A stretch of 64,000 bases of DNA, from positions 2,189,339 through 2,253,338 of the forward strand of contig NZ_LT896588.1 in assembly GCF_900186615.1 (NCBI RefSeq), written 5' to 3'. Numbering within the stretch: position 1 is the stretch's first letter; each line of letters begins with the position of its first letter. Under the pieces are notes generated by a model. The model was not told where the DNA came from. It ran no database searches and worked only from the letters and a program-made list of their open reading frames with translations. Of the stretch, positions 1-8,390 are shown piece after piece. The DNA comes from Parabacteroides bouchesdurhonensis. GTDB lineage: Bacteria; Bacteroidota; Bacteroidia; Bacteroidales; Tannerellaceae. Made by a program: the position numbers and the translations under genes.

Positions 1-121
1 TACGAAGCCAGCCTCAAGATGAGATATCCCTGAAGGGTCGTTGTAGACTACGACGTAGATAGGCTACAGGTGTAAGTGCAGTAATGTGTGAGCCGAGTAG
101 TACTAATCGCCCGAGACTTTC
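1..121 (+). rRNA. 23S ribosomal RNA, 3' end (partial)
   Basis: The stretch ending GAGTAGTACTAATCGCCCGA is the conserved 3' end of bacterial 23S rRNA. The gene enters from outside the left edge and is followed after about 90 bases by 5S rRNA, the normal rrn order. The exact 3' end is approximate. Confidence 0.93.
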
Positions 122-213
122 AGAAGGGAAAGTGGGATGATAGTTTTGTAGGAAAGGAGTTTTACTGAAAAGACTTTATTGATAGTCCAGAGTGTTTAAG
201 AAATAAAAGATAT

Positions 214-323
214 TAAGGTGGTTATAGCACGAGGGATCCACCTCTTCCCATACCGAACAGAGAAGTTAAGCCTCGTCACGCCGATGGTACTGCGTAAAAG
301 TGGAAGAGTAGGTAGCCGCCGTT
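214..323 (+). rRNA. 5S ribosomal RNA
   Basis: About 110 bases directly after 23S rRNA. The internal block CCATACCGAACAGAGAAGTT and the paired ends (AAGGTGGT with GCCGCC) are typical of bacterial 5S rRNA. Ends are set by the terminal helix and may be off by a few bases. Confidence 0.93.
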
Positions 324-326
324 TTT

Positions 327-357
327 AAGGAATCAATCGAAAGGTTGGTTCCTTTTT
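327..357 (+). terminator. rrn operon terminator
   Basis: GGAATCAATC and GGTTGGTTCC pair around a GAAA loop (with G-U pairs) and are followed by a T tract, immediately after 5S rRNA. Confidence 0.75.
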
Positions 358-514
358 TGGTTTGGTAATTATACTCTGTTTTAAGTTTATGAACAGAAAT
401 AGTTTACTGATGTTCTAAATTTATATTGTTGTTTTATTGAGTTTATTTGATTGAAGGGATCAAATAAATATTTATATTCGTCACATATATAATGACTTTA
501 TAAATGTATAATAT

Positions 515-1393
515 ATGGAAATAAGATGGTTGTTTCTTTTTTTTGTAGAGACTTGTCTGGTTGGTACTATTATGGCACAGGATAATCCGATATTATTGTT
601 TCCAAACGGAGCTCCAGGCGAAACGGTCAAACTTATAGAGAAAGCTGATCGAGATGGAGGAAAAGTAGGTGGCGAAACAGTTCTTCGGCTTACAAATGTA
701 AGTGAACCTACTATCACTGTTTATCATGCACCGGACGATGTTGCAACTGGTGCAGCAATATTGGTGTGTCCAGGCGGAGGATATAATATTTTAGCATATG
801 ATTTAGAAGGAGATGAAGCTTGTGAATGGCTTAATAATCTTGGCATTACGGCTGTTTTGCTTAAATATAGAATACCACGTCGTGAAGGGCTTCAAAAACA
901 TGAAGCTCCTCTACAAGATGCTCAACGAGCTTTGGGATATATTCGTGCGCATGCAGAGGAAATGGATATAGATCCATTGAGAATAGGTGTTATGGGATTT
1001 TCTGCAGGAGGGCATTTGGCTGCTATGTTATCCAATAGCCAGAAACGTACATATCCATTAGTTGATGCTGCGGATAAAGAAAGTTGTTGTCCTAACTTCT
1101 GCTTATTAGTTTATCCTGCTTATTTAGATGGTGAAAATTTCCAGTTGTCACCAGAATTAAAAATTTCTTCAGAAACACCACCTACAATGTTAATACAAGC
1201 AGAAGATGATAAATCCTATATTAATAGTAGCCTTTATTATTATTATGCTTTGAAAGAAATGGGTGTACCTGTTTGGATGCATTTATACAGTAAGGGGGGG
1301 CATGGTTATGGTCTACGTGATACAGGTGTTGCTATAAATGAGTGGCCGGATCGAGCAGAAGACTGGTTTCGAGAACTTGGTATAATAGAATAA
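515..1393 (+). CDS. Secreted alpha/beta hydrolase (esterase/lipase-like)
   Basis: A 292-residue protein with a hydrophobic N-terminal segment ending near AQ at residue 22, probably a signal peptide, so it should act in the periplasm. The alpha/beta hydrolase fold shows an oxyanion-hole GGGY (about 87-90), the nucleophile elbow GFSAGG with Ser153, an acidic EDD near 220-222 and His263 in GGHGYG. It resembles the acetyl-xylan-esterase-like proteins Bacteroidales use to deacetylate plant polysaccharides. No carbohydrate-utilisation genes adjoin it, so the substrate is unknown. The first ATG is used because it includes the signal peptide. Confidence 0.85.
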   Translation: MEIRWLFLFFVETCLVGTIMAQDNPILLFPNGAPGETVKLIEKADRDGGKVGGETVLRLTNVSEPTITVYHAPDDVATGAAILVCPGGGYNILAYDLEGDEACEWLNNLGITAVLLKYRIPRREGLQKHEAPLQDAQRALGYIRAHAEEMDIDPLRIGVMGFSAGGHLAAMLSNSQKRTYPLVDAADKESCCPNFCLLVYPAYLDGENFQLSPELKISSETPPTMLIQAEDDKSYINSSLYYYYALKEMGVPVWMHLYSKGGHGYGLRDTGVAINEWPDRAEDWFRELGIIE

Positions 1394-1448
1394 AGAGCGA
1401 AAACAGCTTAGAAACAGGGAATATTTTATATCTTTGCAAACACAATTA

Positions 1449-1848
1449 GGGGCTGACCGGTTTTGACAGCGGGCAGAAGTGGTTTGTAAGCATGTAGTGC
1501 GTAGTTGGCTTGCACTTAAATCTCAGACAACAAACAATTAACTGGCGAAAATAATTACGCTCTCGCTGCTTAATCGAAGTATAGTAGATTAAAGCTTAAT
1601 CCTTGTAAAAGTTACGAGGACGTGACATCACCCGGAAGCTGTGGCTTCGAAGCGTTCCGATCAGGTGGTGCAGCAATATCGGAGATAGTCTGAAATAAGC
1701 CTTGGGTTTCAGATGAAAATTTAGAGGATAAGAGTTGAGTGGGTGGCTTCGGTCTTGCTTAACTCCGACAATTAAAGGCGAAGATAAACATGTAGAAAGC
1801 AAATTAATTCCTCGTTTGGACGAGAGTTCGAGTCTCTCCAGCTCCACA
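1449..1848 (+). ncRNA. ssrA: Transfer-messenger RNA (tmRNA)
   Basis: A tRNA-like 5' end (GGGGCTGACC) pairs with CAGCTCC near the 3' end, and a T arm (GAGTTCGAGTCTC) precedes it. The tag ORF at 1544-1573 reads GENNYALAA then TAA, as in Porphyromonas and related genera. The RNA releases ribosomes stalled on broken messages and tags the peptide for proteolysis, together with SmpB, which is encoded at 29321-29782 of this window. The 3' CCA is not fully encoded (the sequence runs CCACAAG), so it is presumably added after transcription. Confidence 0.95.
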
Positions 1849-1850
1849 AG

Positions 1851-1883
1851 AAAAGCATAAAGTACAACTTTATGCTTTTTTTA
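1851..1883 (+). terminator. tmRNA terminator, probably bidirectional
   Basis: AGCATAAAG and CTTTATGCT form a perfect 9-bp stem followed by a seven-T run. The A-rich left flank gives a T-rich run on the minus strand, so it may also end the minus-strand peptidase gene whose stop codon lies at 1881-1883. Confidence 0.8.
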
Positions 1884-2696
1884 TTGGGGCATATTATTAT
1901 ATGTTTCCGTTAATTGATGTGGCATAATGTCTGTTTGTTGTACTATAATATTGTCTCCTTGTTTTTTACAGATAAGATATTTGTGATATAATTCTCTTGT
2001 TTCCATGTTGAATACTAGGTTCGGGTTGAAATGTTTACCATTAATGCGGGTTTCAAAATGCAGATGTTCCGTTGTTGCTCTACCTGTACGACCTGTTAAT
2101 GCAATAGGTGTTCCAGCCTTTACATAATCTCCTGATTTTACAAGATTTTTGGAATTATGACTATAAACCGTCTCCAGTCCATTATAATGACGGATAACTA
2201 TTACGTTCCCATAAGCTGCAAAAGGTTTAGACATGCGTACTACTCCGTCAAATGCTGCTACAATTGTGTCATTTGCACGTGTTTTTATATCTGTACCTGA
2301 ATGATGCTTACGACGTCCACCATAAGGAGATATTATTTTTCCATTGGGTAAAGGAAATGCATATTTTTCTTTAGGTATGAGAGTCAAATCTATAATCTCT
2401 GTATTATTATTTGCGAATAATGCGGAATCTTTTACACTGACATAGCTTTTTTCACGAAAAGTAAAGACATTTGATATTTTCCTTTTAGGTATATACATAT
2501 CCTCTAATTTAATAGAATCAGCAAAAATAAAATTGAAATCAGTTGTTGGTAATGGGATATTTAGTGAAGGAAATTCAACTGTAGAGGTTACGAACTTAGA
2601 TTTGTGATTTTTTTGAGTTTTAAAAGTGCTACAAGCTGATATAGTAATTAGTATAATGAATATAAGCCAATATAGTATTTTATTTGTCATGTGCAT
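1881..2696 (-). CDS. M23 family metallopeptidase lipoprotein (LytM domain)
   Basis: A 271-residue protein with an N-terminal membrane segment and lipobox ending SAC (Cys22), so probably a lipoprotein. The C-terminal half is an M23 endopeptidase domain: HxxxD (His132, Asp136), a later His180 in YSH, and HLH (211-213). All zinc-site residues are present, which points to an active peptidoglycan-crosslink hydrolase rather than a degenerate activator. The start could be Met1 or Met3. Promoter box at 2713-2720. It stands alone between tmRNA and the uronate genes. Confidence 0.9.
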   Translation of the reverse strand: MHMTNKILYWLIFIILITISACSTFKTQKNHKSKFVTSTVEFPSLNIPLPTTDFNFIFADSIKLEDMYIPKRKISNVFTFREKSYVSVKDSALFANNNTEIIDLTLIPKEKYAFPLPNGKIISPYGGRRKHHSGTDIKTRANDTIVAAFDGVVRMSKPFAAYGNVIVIRHYNGLETVYSHNSKNLVKSGDYVKAGTPIALTGRTGRATTEHLHFETRINGKHFNPNLVFNMETRELYHKYLICKKQGDNIIVQQTDIMPHQLTETYNNMPQ

Positions 2697-2712
2697 TTTA
2701 TGATTTTGTCTG

Positions 2713-2720
2713 CAAAAATA
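2713..2720 (-). promoter_or_regulatory. -7 promoter box for the M23 peptidase gene
   Basis: Reverse complement TATTTTTG matches the Bacteroidetes TAnnTTTG element, about 17 bases upstream of the first ATG. No clear -33 TTG is seen. Confidence 0.5.
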
Positions 2721-2790
2721 CTAAAAGGTTACGGTAGCTAGATGTGTAGGTCTGTTATTTATGATTTATTTCCTTTTAATGATAATACAA

Positions 2791-2834
2791 CCTACAATTT
2801 ATAAACGGAACTATATCGGTTTATAAATTGTAGG
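2791..2834. repeat. Perfect 16-bp inverted repeat, 12-base spacer
   Basis: CCTACAATTTATAAAC at 2791-2806 is exactly reverse-complemented at 2819-2834. It lies downstream of uxuA and upstream of the M23 gene. There is no adjoining T tract on either strand, so it is either an atypical terminator or a protein-binding palindrome. Confidence 0.8.
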
Positions 2835-2942
2835 AATAAAATCTCTGAAAATTATAATTTATATTGATATAGGCTTAAATAAATATTAGTATAGAAACTC
2901 TTATTTAATGCCGTAAAACTCTTATGTATTTGTGTGTCTCTA

Positions 2943-4118
2943 TCAGATGGAAAAAAGAGAACGGGCTATTCCCAATTCCAATCCTCGCAATTCTGCTAAT
3001 CCACGTAAACGTCCGATACAGGAATATCCAGGATTTGTTTTCTTTTTTAAATCATCAATCATTTGGTGGCCATGATCTGGACGCATCGCAATACTACATT
3101 TCCTTCGCTGCTGAATAGTAAGCAATGTTTTCATGATATTGTACATATCTACATCGCCTTCCAAGTGATTGGCTTCATAGAAATTACCCTCCGGATCTCG
3201 TTGTGTGCTGCGGAAATGCACAAAGTTTATGCGGTTTGCATAACGTTCTAACATACCCGCTAAATCATTATCTCCCCGTACTCCGAACGACCCTGTACAC
3301 AAACAAAGTCCGTTACTTTTATTCGGTACAGCTTCAATTAATCTACGGAAATCATTTTCTGTACTGAGTATTCTTGGCAGTCCAAAAATAGAATATGGAG
3401 GATCATCCGGATGAATAACTAAGCTAACATTTGTCTCATCTGCTACAGGTGCAATTTCTTGAAGGAAATAAATAAGATTGGATCGGAGCTTTTTTGCATC
3501 AATATATTTATATCGGGATAATGCTTCACGAAATTGTTCGATGGTAAAACTTTCTTCTGAACCAGGTAATCCTGCTATAATATTGCGAATTAGTAAATTG
3601 CGCTCATCTTCACTCATTGACTCATAGCGGGCACGCGCTTTTTTCTTTTCTTCATCTGTGTATTCTGACTCAGCTTCTGGACGTTTCAATATATATAAGT
3701 CGAAAGCCATAAAAGCGGCACGTTCAAAACGCAGAGCTTTGGAGCCGTCAGGTAGAGTATATGCCAGATCTGTACGTGTCCAGTCAAGTACAGGCATAAA
3801 ATTATAGGTAACGATATCTATTCCACATGCTGCTAAATTGCGAATACTTTCTTTATAATTCTCTATATAACGTTGGAAATCTCCCGTTTGTGTTTTAATA
3901 TGTTCATGTACAGGGACGCTTTCAACAACAGTCCAGCTTAAGCCTGCTTCTTCAATAAAAGCTTTCCTTTTTTTTATTTCTTCAACAGTCCATACTTCTC
4001 CGTTTGGAATATGATGAAGCGCATGAACTACTCCAACGGCGCCTGCCTGACGAATATCCTGTAAACTAACAAGATCATTTGGGCCGTACCAACGCCATGT
4101 TTGTTTGCATAAATACAT
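2943..4118 (-). CDS. uxuA: Mannonate dehydratase
   Basis: 391 residues, the usual UxuA length. It dehydrates D-mannonate to 2-keto-3-deoxygluconate in the cytoplasm, in glucuronate catabolism. UxuA features are visible: the N-terminal [14 protein letters not shown] near residue 245, and the C-terminal RPDHGHQM metal/active-site segment. It follows the SDR reductase with a 38-base gap, and both lie behind the promoter/operator at 5010-5067, so the two successive steps (fructuronate to mannonate to KDG) are probably co-transcribed. Confidence 0.95.
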   Translation of the reverse strand: MYLCKQTWRWYGPNDLVSLQDIRQAGAVGVVHALHHIPNGEVWTVEEIKKRKAFIEEAGLSWTVVESVPVHEHIKTQTGDFQRYIENYKESIRNLAACGIDIVTYNFMPVLDWTRTDLAYTLPDGSKALRFERAAFMAFDLYILKRPEAESEYTDEEKKKARARYESMSEDERNLLIRNIIAGLPGSEESFTIEQFREALSRYKYIDAKKLRSNLIYFLQEIAPVADETNVSLVIHPDDPPYSIFGLPRILSTENDFRRLIEAVPNKSNGLCLCTGSFGVRGDNDLAGMLERYANRINFVHFRSTQRDPEGNFYEANHLEGDVDMYNIMKTLLTIQQRRKCSIAMRPDHGHQMIDDLKKKTNPGYSCIGRLRGLAELRGLELGIARSLFSI

Positions 4119-4156
4119 AATATTGATTCTTTTAGTGGTTTATAATGATTCTTTAT

Positions 4157-4969
4157 TTATATAGAAAAAGCATCGAAGCCGCCATCAACAATAGCTACTG
4201 TTCCTGTTACGAACTTTGAGGCTTCGCTGATTAGATATTGGATTGTTCCATATAGTTCATCGGGTGTGCCTAAACGGCGAAATGGGGTATGTGCAATAAC
4301 AGATTCAGCGCGTGGAGTGTAAGATCCATCCGGATTTGTCATTAAAGCTCGGTTTTGTTCAGTTAAGAAAAATCCTGGAGCTATAGCATTTACGCGTAGT
4401 CCTTCTCCAAATTTGATGGCTAATTCACCTGCAAGATACTTGGTAAGGTTTGAAATCGCGGCTTTTGCCGCACCATATCCTACAACACGTGTTAAAGGAC
4501 GTAAAGCTGATTCAGAAGAAAAGTTTACAATGGTACCTTCTTTCTGACTTGCCATTGTTTCAGCAAAGACTACAGTAGGGAGGACTGTCCCAAACAAATT
4601 TAAATCCACAACTTTTCTGAAAGCCTCTATGTCTAAATCAAAAATTGTTTTATCAGGTGCTATAGTTGCACCAGCCATATTTCCTCCTGCAGCATTAAGT
4701 AATGCATCAATACGTCCATATTTTGTAAGAATATCTTTTTTGTTTTGTTCAAGAACTTCTTTATCCAATACGTCAGTTAAGAAGAAAATCGCTTCTCCTC
4801 CTGTTTCTTTAATTTCAGTAACAATTTGTTTGCCCGATTCTATAGCCCGGTCAAGGATAACGATTTTAGCACCTTCTGTCGCTAAATGTTTTGCTATGCC
4901 TTTACCTAGAATACCTGCACCACCTGTGATGATTACAACTTTGTCTTTTACGCAAAATAAATTAGCCAT
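4157..4969 (-). CDS. SDR-family oxidoreductase, probable D-mannonate oxidoreductase (fructuronate reductase)
   Basis: 270 residues with a classical short-chain dehydrogenase layout: nucleotide-binding TGGAGILGKG (15-24), NAAG (92-95), a catalytic Ser near 151, and YxxxK (Tyr165, Lys169). It lacks the long-chain fold of enterobacterial UxuB, but its place directly before uxuA points to the NAD(P)H-dependent fructuronate/mannonate interconversion, as in other Bacteroidetes uronate operons. Family is certain; substrate rests on the neighbour. It is the first gene behind the promoter and LacI-type operator. Confidence 0.88.
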   Translation of the reverse strand: MANLFCVKDKVVIITGGAGILGKGIAKHLATEGAKIVILDRAIESGKQIVTEIKETGGEAIFFLTDVLDKEVLEQNKKDILTKYGRIDALLNAAGGNMAGATIAPDKTIFDLDIEAFRKVVDLNLFGTVLPTVVFAETMASQKEGTIVNFSSESALRPLTRVVGYGAAKAAISNLTKYLAGELAIKFGEGLRVNAIAPGFFLTEQNRALMTNPDGSYTPRAESVIAHTPFRRLGTPDELYGTIQYLISEASKFVTGTVAIVDGGFDAFSI

Positions 4970-5009
4970 GTTTTCTAGTTTAATGTGATTTTTCTATAAT
5001 ATTTTGTCT

Positions 5010-5031
5010 TTTGTGTGTGCGGACACATAAA
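5010..5031. promoter_or_regulatory. LacI-type operator palindrome
   Basis: A 22-bp palindrome centred on CG at 5020-5021, with nine of eleven position pairs complementary: TGTGT-g-CG-g-ACACA in the middle and TTT/AAA at the ends. A central CpG is typical of LacI-family operators. It covers the expected transcription start of the minus-strand SDR-uxuA unit, where a bound repressor would block initiation. The adjacent LacI-family gene (5099-6154) is the obvious ligand. Confidence 0.65.
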
Positions 5032-5037
5032 CATGTG

Positions 5038-5067
5038 CAAATGTAGAATATTTATTTATCAAACAAA
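5038..5067 (-). promoter_or_regulatory. Promoter of the SDR-uxuA operon
   Basis: On the minus strand TTTG (5064-5067), an 18-base spacer, then TACATTTG (5038-5045), matching the Bacteroidetes -33/-7 pattern. The start site would fall in the palindrome just downstream. Confidence 0.65.
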
Positions 5068-5098
5068 AAAAATACGCAATAAAAGGCTATTTTATGCT

Positions 5099-6154
5099 TT
5101 AAATATAGTTATTATAGTATTTGATATTCTCTTTTATTAATATATCAATTGGCATGTAATTAATCCGGTTTACTTCTTCTTTTAATATTATATGACGGAA
5201 TAAAGCACGTATACAGTTGAATCCTTGTACTTCGGGACGTTGAGCTATTAAATAAGAAATGTATCCGTTTTCTAGATAAATTGTGTTAGATTTAATTACG
5301 TCATAACCAATTAAAAAGAATTGTTTGAGCTTTTGTTTGAAATGTTGCGCGACTAAATGCGCTTTTGAATTAAAGATGATTCCTGCGTTGATGTCTTTAT
5401 GTTTATCAAAAAAATTATCTAATATAGCTGTATTCTTGTTTGGATCATTTGCTTCTAGTAGCAGAGTATAAATATTCCCACCAAAGTCTTTTTCTAATAG
5501 ATAATTGCGGAAACCTTCTTCGCGTTTTATTTCTTGCGTTACTTGTACATCTCCTTTATGTGTAAATCTGAAAATAACTATATTATCAGTTTTGTTGATT
5601 TGATCATATAATAACCGTCCGGCTATATATCCGGAATCAAATGAATTTATGCCATAGTAAGCAATACAATTCGTTTTATCAATGAAAGCGTCAATTAAAA
5701 CATAAGGTGTTTTTTTTTGATCCAGCAGCTGAGTTAATCTCATAACACTACTATAAAAAGATGTTGCAATGACAACTCCTTGATAATCTGTCTGTTCAAG
5801 AATTGGTATTAGTTCATCAAAGCTCTGTTGGTTATATTGATCGAAATATAAGCGTTCTACTTCTACATTATAACTAAAAAGCTCTTGTCTGGCTTTATCA
5901 ATGCCATTACATAATTCCGCCCAATATTCACCCTCCGCGAATAGAGGAATAAGAGCTATAAAGCGATAGCTCTTTTTTAGGGCAAGTGATCTTGCTATTA
6001 AATTAGGTTGATAGTCTATTTCTTTTAATACTTTGTTAACTTTCTTATAAGCCTCTTCCGATACTTTTCCTCGATTGTGTAATATACGGTCAACGGTTCC
6101 TGCGGAAACCCCAGACATTTTTGCAATATCTTTAATTCTATATGTATTACCCAT
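5099..6154 (-). CDS. LacI-family transcriptional regulator
   Basis: About 351 residues from the chosen ATG at 6154; an in-frame ATG at 6178 only adds eight non-conserved residues before the HTH. The N-terminal HTH (YRIKDIAKMSGVSAGTV, then DRILHNRGKVS) is LacI/GalR type and is followed by the hinge (NLIARSLALKK) and a periplasmic-binding-protein-like sugar sensor. It lies directly upstream of the SDR-uxuA genes, and a CG-centred palindrome covers their promoter, so it probably represses uronate use until a pathway sugar binds. An ATGCAA/TTGCAT repeat at 6168-6197 may serve autoregulation, but this is weak. Confidence 0.9.
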   Translation of the reverse strand: MGNTYRIKDIAKMSGVSAGTVDRILHNRGKVSEEAYKKVNKVLKEIDYQPNLIARSLALKKSYRFIALIPLFAEGEYWAELCNGIDKARQELFSYNVEVERLYFDQYNQQSFDELIPILEQTDYQGVVIATSFYSSVMRLTQLLDQKKTPYVLIDAFIDKTNCIAYYGINSFDSGYIAGRLLYDQINKTDNIVIFRFTHKGDVQVTQEIKREEGFRNYLLEKDFGGNIYTLLLEANDPNKNTAILDNFFDKHKDINAGIIFNSKAHLVAQHFKQKLKQFFLIGYDVIKSNTIYLENGYISYLIAQRPEVQGFNCIRALFRHIILKEEVNRINYMPIDILIKENIKYYNNYI

Positions 6155-6212
6155 GGTGAAAAATGTTATGCAACCCAATAATTATTATGAATTGCATATA
6201 TTCTAGTTGTAT

Positions 6213-6851
6213 TTAAACGTTCTCTGGGTTTTCTGCTATCACTATTGCATTAAGTTTACGAAAAGTGTAACAATACATCATGTAGATTAAAGGTGTGGCA
6301 AATAAAATACCGATACCAAATAATAATAGACCAATAATTGCAATACCAATCATTGTTAACATTAATATAAACAGTTGTCCTACTTGTCCTTCTGTTATTT
6401 TCCAGCTAAGTTTTATAGAGTCAATGATTCCGGCATCTTCCTCAACGATTAAAGCCTGAAAGAATTGTAGGCGTAGTGCTAAGTATATTCCTGGAATAAT
6501 AAAAATGATACAACCTATTAATACTGTAATGCCTACGATAATACTTGCAATGAAATAAGTAAATAATTTACGAGCTTGCTGTCCGTATGCGGAAAATTGA
6601 GGTTCAATACCGTCTAATGTTTGGAATAAATTTTTAATATATCCTAATGAAAAAATCATCGAGATAATCATGCTGATGAGATTAACAACTATTTGTCCGG
6701 TTATAGATCCGCTTGCCGGTAATGCAAATATAGATAATGTAAATGAAATGATGAACATGCCGATCATCAATCCAACTAATACCCAAATCTGGGATTTGGT
6801 ATATTTCCAAGAAGTATTGAATACTTCAGAAATTAAGAATTTAGCTTCCAT
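6213..6851 (-). CDS. Integral membrane protein, GPDPase_memb/DUF975-like
   Basis: 212 residues with about six hydrophobic spans: residues 22-45, two in 55-75, 95-120, then two in 150-205. The motif IIPGIYLALRLQFFQALIVEE, followed by SWKITEGQVGQLF, is characteristic of the glycerophosphodiester-phosphodiesterase membrane-domain/DUF975 group of inner-membrane proteins of unknown role. No catalytic domain is present. It has its own promoter (6879-6909) and may read into the LacI gene 58 bases downstream. Confidence 0.75.
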   Translation of the reverse strand: MEAKFLISEVFNTSWKYTKSQIWVLVGLMIGMFIISFTLSIFALPASGSITGQIVVNLISMIISMIFSLGYIKNLFQTLDGIEPQFSAYGQQARKLFTYFIASIIVGITVLIGCIIFIIPGIYLALRLQFFQALIVEEDAGIIDSIKLSWKITEGQVGQLFILMLTMIGIAIIGLLLFGIGILFATPLIYMMYCYTFRKLNAIVIAENPENV

Positions 6852-6878
6852 GAGATATGATATTTATCTGTTTAAATG

Positions 6879-6909
6879 CAAATTTAAAATATTTTATTGA
6901 ATAAACCAA
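6879..6909 (-). promoter_or_regulatory. Promoter of the membrane protein gene
   Basis: Minus strand: TTG (6907-6909), 20-base spacer, TAAATTTG (6879-6886), with the ATG about 28 bases downstream. It sits in the 301-base divergent gap 6852-7152, in which I see nothing beyond this promoter and the opposing box at 7052. Confidence 0.6.
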
Positions 6910-7051
6910 TTTTATCTTTTTGTATAGTGATTTAGACGAATATATTTTCGTTTAATCAAAATAGAATTTGTTTTGTCATCAAATATGAAATAAAATAGTT
7001 TTTTAGTATATAAAAGAATGTATAAACAAAGAAAGTACGATAAAAAGATTC

Positions 7052-7059
7052 TACATTTG
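7052..7059 (+). promoter_or_regulatory. -7 promoter box of the RND efflux operon
   Basis: TACATTTG matches the -7 consensus, about 94 bases before the first gene, leaving an 80-base leader. No good -33 element at the expected distance, which would fit an activator-dependent or weak promoter. Confidence 0.5.
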
Positions 7060-7152
7060 TACGTTTTTTATAAAAAATAGTGTGAATGGAGTTACCAAGA
7101 CCAAAAATGAACGCTTTTAGGGTGAATTGATTGTATATATTAAAATACGAAT

Positions 7153-8358
7153 ATGAATAAACGAATGCTGAAAATTACATTATTAGGGCAAATATCTTTA
7201 TTTGCAGTAGGAATGTCTTTGTTTACTGCCTGTGGTAATAGTCAGGGTGGTATGAAATTAGGGGATAATGAATTTGCTGTTCTTTCAGTCAGTTCAACAA
7301 CCAGTGACCAGTCAACGTCCTATCCTGCAACAATCAGAGGTACGCAGGATATTGAGGTTCGTCCCCAGGTTTCAGGTTTTATTGTGAAGTTATGTGTGGA
7401 TGAAGGTGCAACAGTCCGTAAGGGGCAGGCTTTATTCCAGATCGATCCGACTCAGTATGCTGCTGCAGTAGGACAGGCAAAAGCCGCTGTTGAAATGGCA
7501 AAAGCAAATGTCAGTACTTTGACTTTGACCGAAAAGAACAAAAAGGCATTATTCGATCAAAAGATTATCAGTGATTTTGAATATCAGACAGCTGTCAACC
7601 AGCTTATGTCTGCCAAGGCGAGTTTAGCTCAGGCGGAAGCTTCATTGGTCAGTGCGAGCCAGAACCTGTCTTTCTGTACAGTGACAAGTCCGTCGAACGG
7701 AGTTGTCGGTACTTTCCCGTACCGTATCGGAAGTTTGGTGAGCCCTTCTGTAGCGCAGCCATTGACAACTGTGTCTGAAATTGGAGATGTTTATGTTTAT
7801 TTCTCCATGACAGAAAAAGAATTGTTGCGCTTGACTAAAGCTGGAGGTACATTGAAAGAACAGCTGGAGAAGATGCCGGCTGTACAATTACAATTGTCCG
7901 ACGGTTCATTATATCATACAGAAGGAAAGATCGATGCCGTAAGTGGTGTGATCGACCAGTCTACCGGTTCTGTCAGTATGCGTGCCATTTTCTCGAATGA
8001 TAAAAATATTCTGAGAAGCGGTGGTACGGGTAATATCGTTTTCCCGTACACAATGGATAATATCATTATGATCCCTCAGTCTGCTACGGTAGAAATCCAG
8101 GACAAGAAGTTCGTTTTCGTCTTGCAGTCTGATAACACAGTGAAGAATACGGAAATCCGGGTTTCAAATCTGGATGATGGGAAAGATTATTTAGTTACGA
8201 ATGGCTTGAAGTCCGGTGATAAGATCGTGATTGAAGGTGTACAAAAGCTGAAAGACGGTCAGGCAATCGAGCCGATTACTCCGGAACAGCAGAAAGCCAA
8301 GTACGATCAGGCTTTGAAAGACCAGCATGACGGTAATCTGAAGACCGCATTTAATTAA
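7153..8358 (+). CDS. RND efflux periplasmic adaptor (membrane fusion protein), AcrA/MexA-like
   Basis: 401 residues. The N-terminus carries a signal peptide and lipobox ending FTAC (Cys27), so the adaptor is probably anchored to the inner membrane. A lipoyl half-motif (GFIVKLCVDEGATVRKGQALF, about 76-96), an alanine-rich coiled-coil hairpin (about 100-170), the second lipoyl half and beta-barrel domains follow in the usual order. It links the inner-membrane pump to the outer-membrane channel. First gene of a three-gene tripartite operon with short gaps (32 and 3 bases). Confidence 0.93.
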   Translation: MNKRMLKITLLGQISLFAVGMSLFTACGNSQGGMKLGDNEFAVLSVSSTTSDQSTSYPATIRGTQDIEVRPQVSGFIVKLCVDEGATVRKGQALFQIDPTQYAAAVGQAKAAVEMAKANVSTLTLTEKNKKALFDQKIISDFEYQTAVNQLMSAKASLAQAEASLVSASQNLSFCTVTSPSNGVVGTFPYRIGSLVSPSVAQPLTTVSEIGDVYVYFSMTEKELLRLTKAGGTLKEQLEKMPAVQLQLSDGSLYHTEGKIDAVSGVIDQSTGSVSMRAIFSNDKNILRSGGTGNIVFPYTMDNIIMIPQSATVEIQDKKFVFVLQSDNTVKNTEIRVSNLDDGKDYLVTNGLKSGDKIVIEGVQKLKDGQAIEPITPEQQKAKYDQALKDQHDGNLKTAFN

Positions 8359-8390
8359 TTACTCCCATTCGTTCGTTAAAAACAGAAAAT

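Noticed and set aside
1596-1847. 83-residue minus-strand ORF
   Set aside because: Antisense to tmRNA; its open frame comes from structured RNA sequence.
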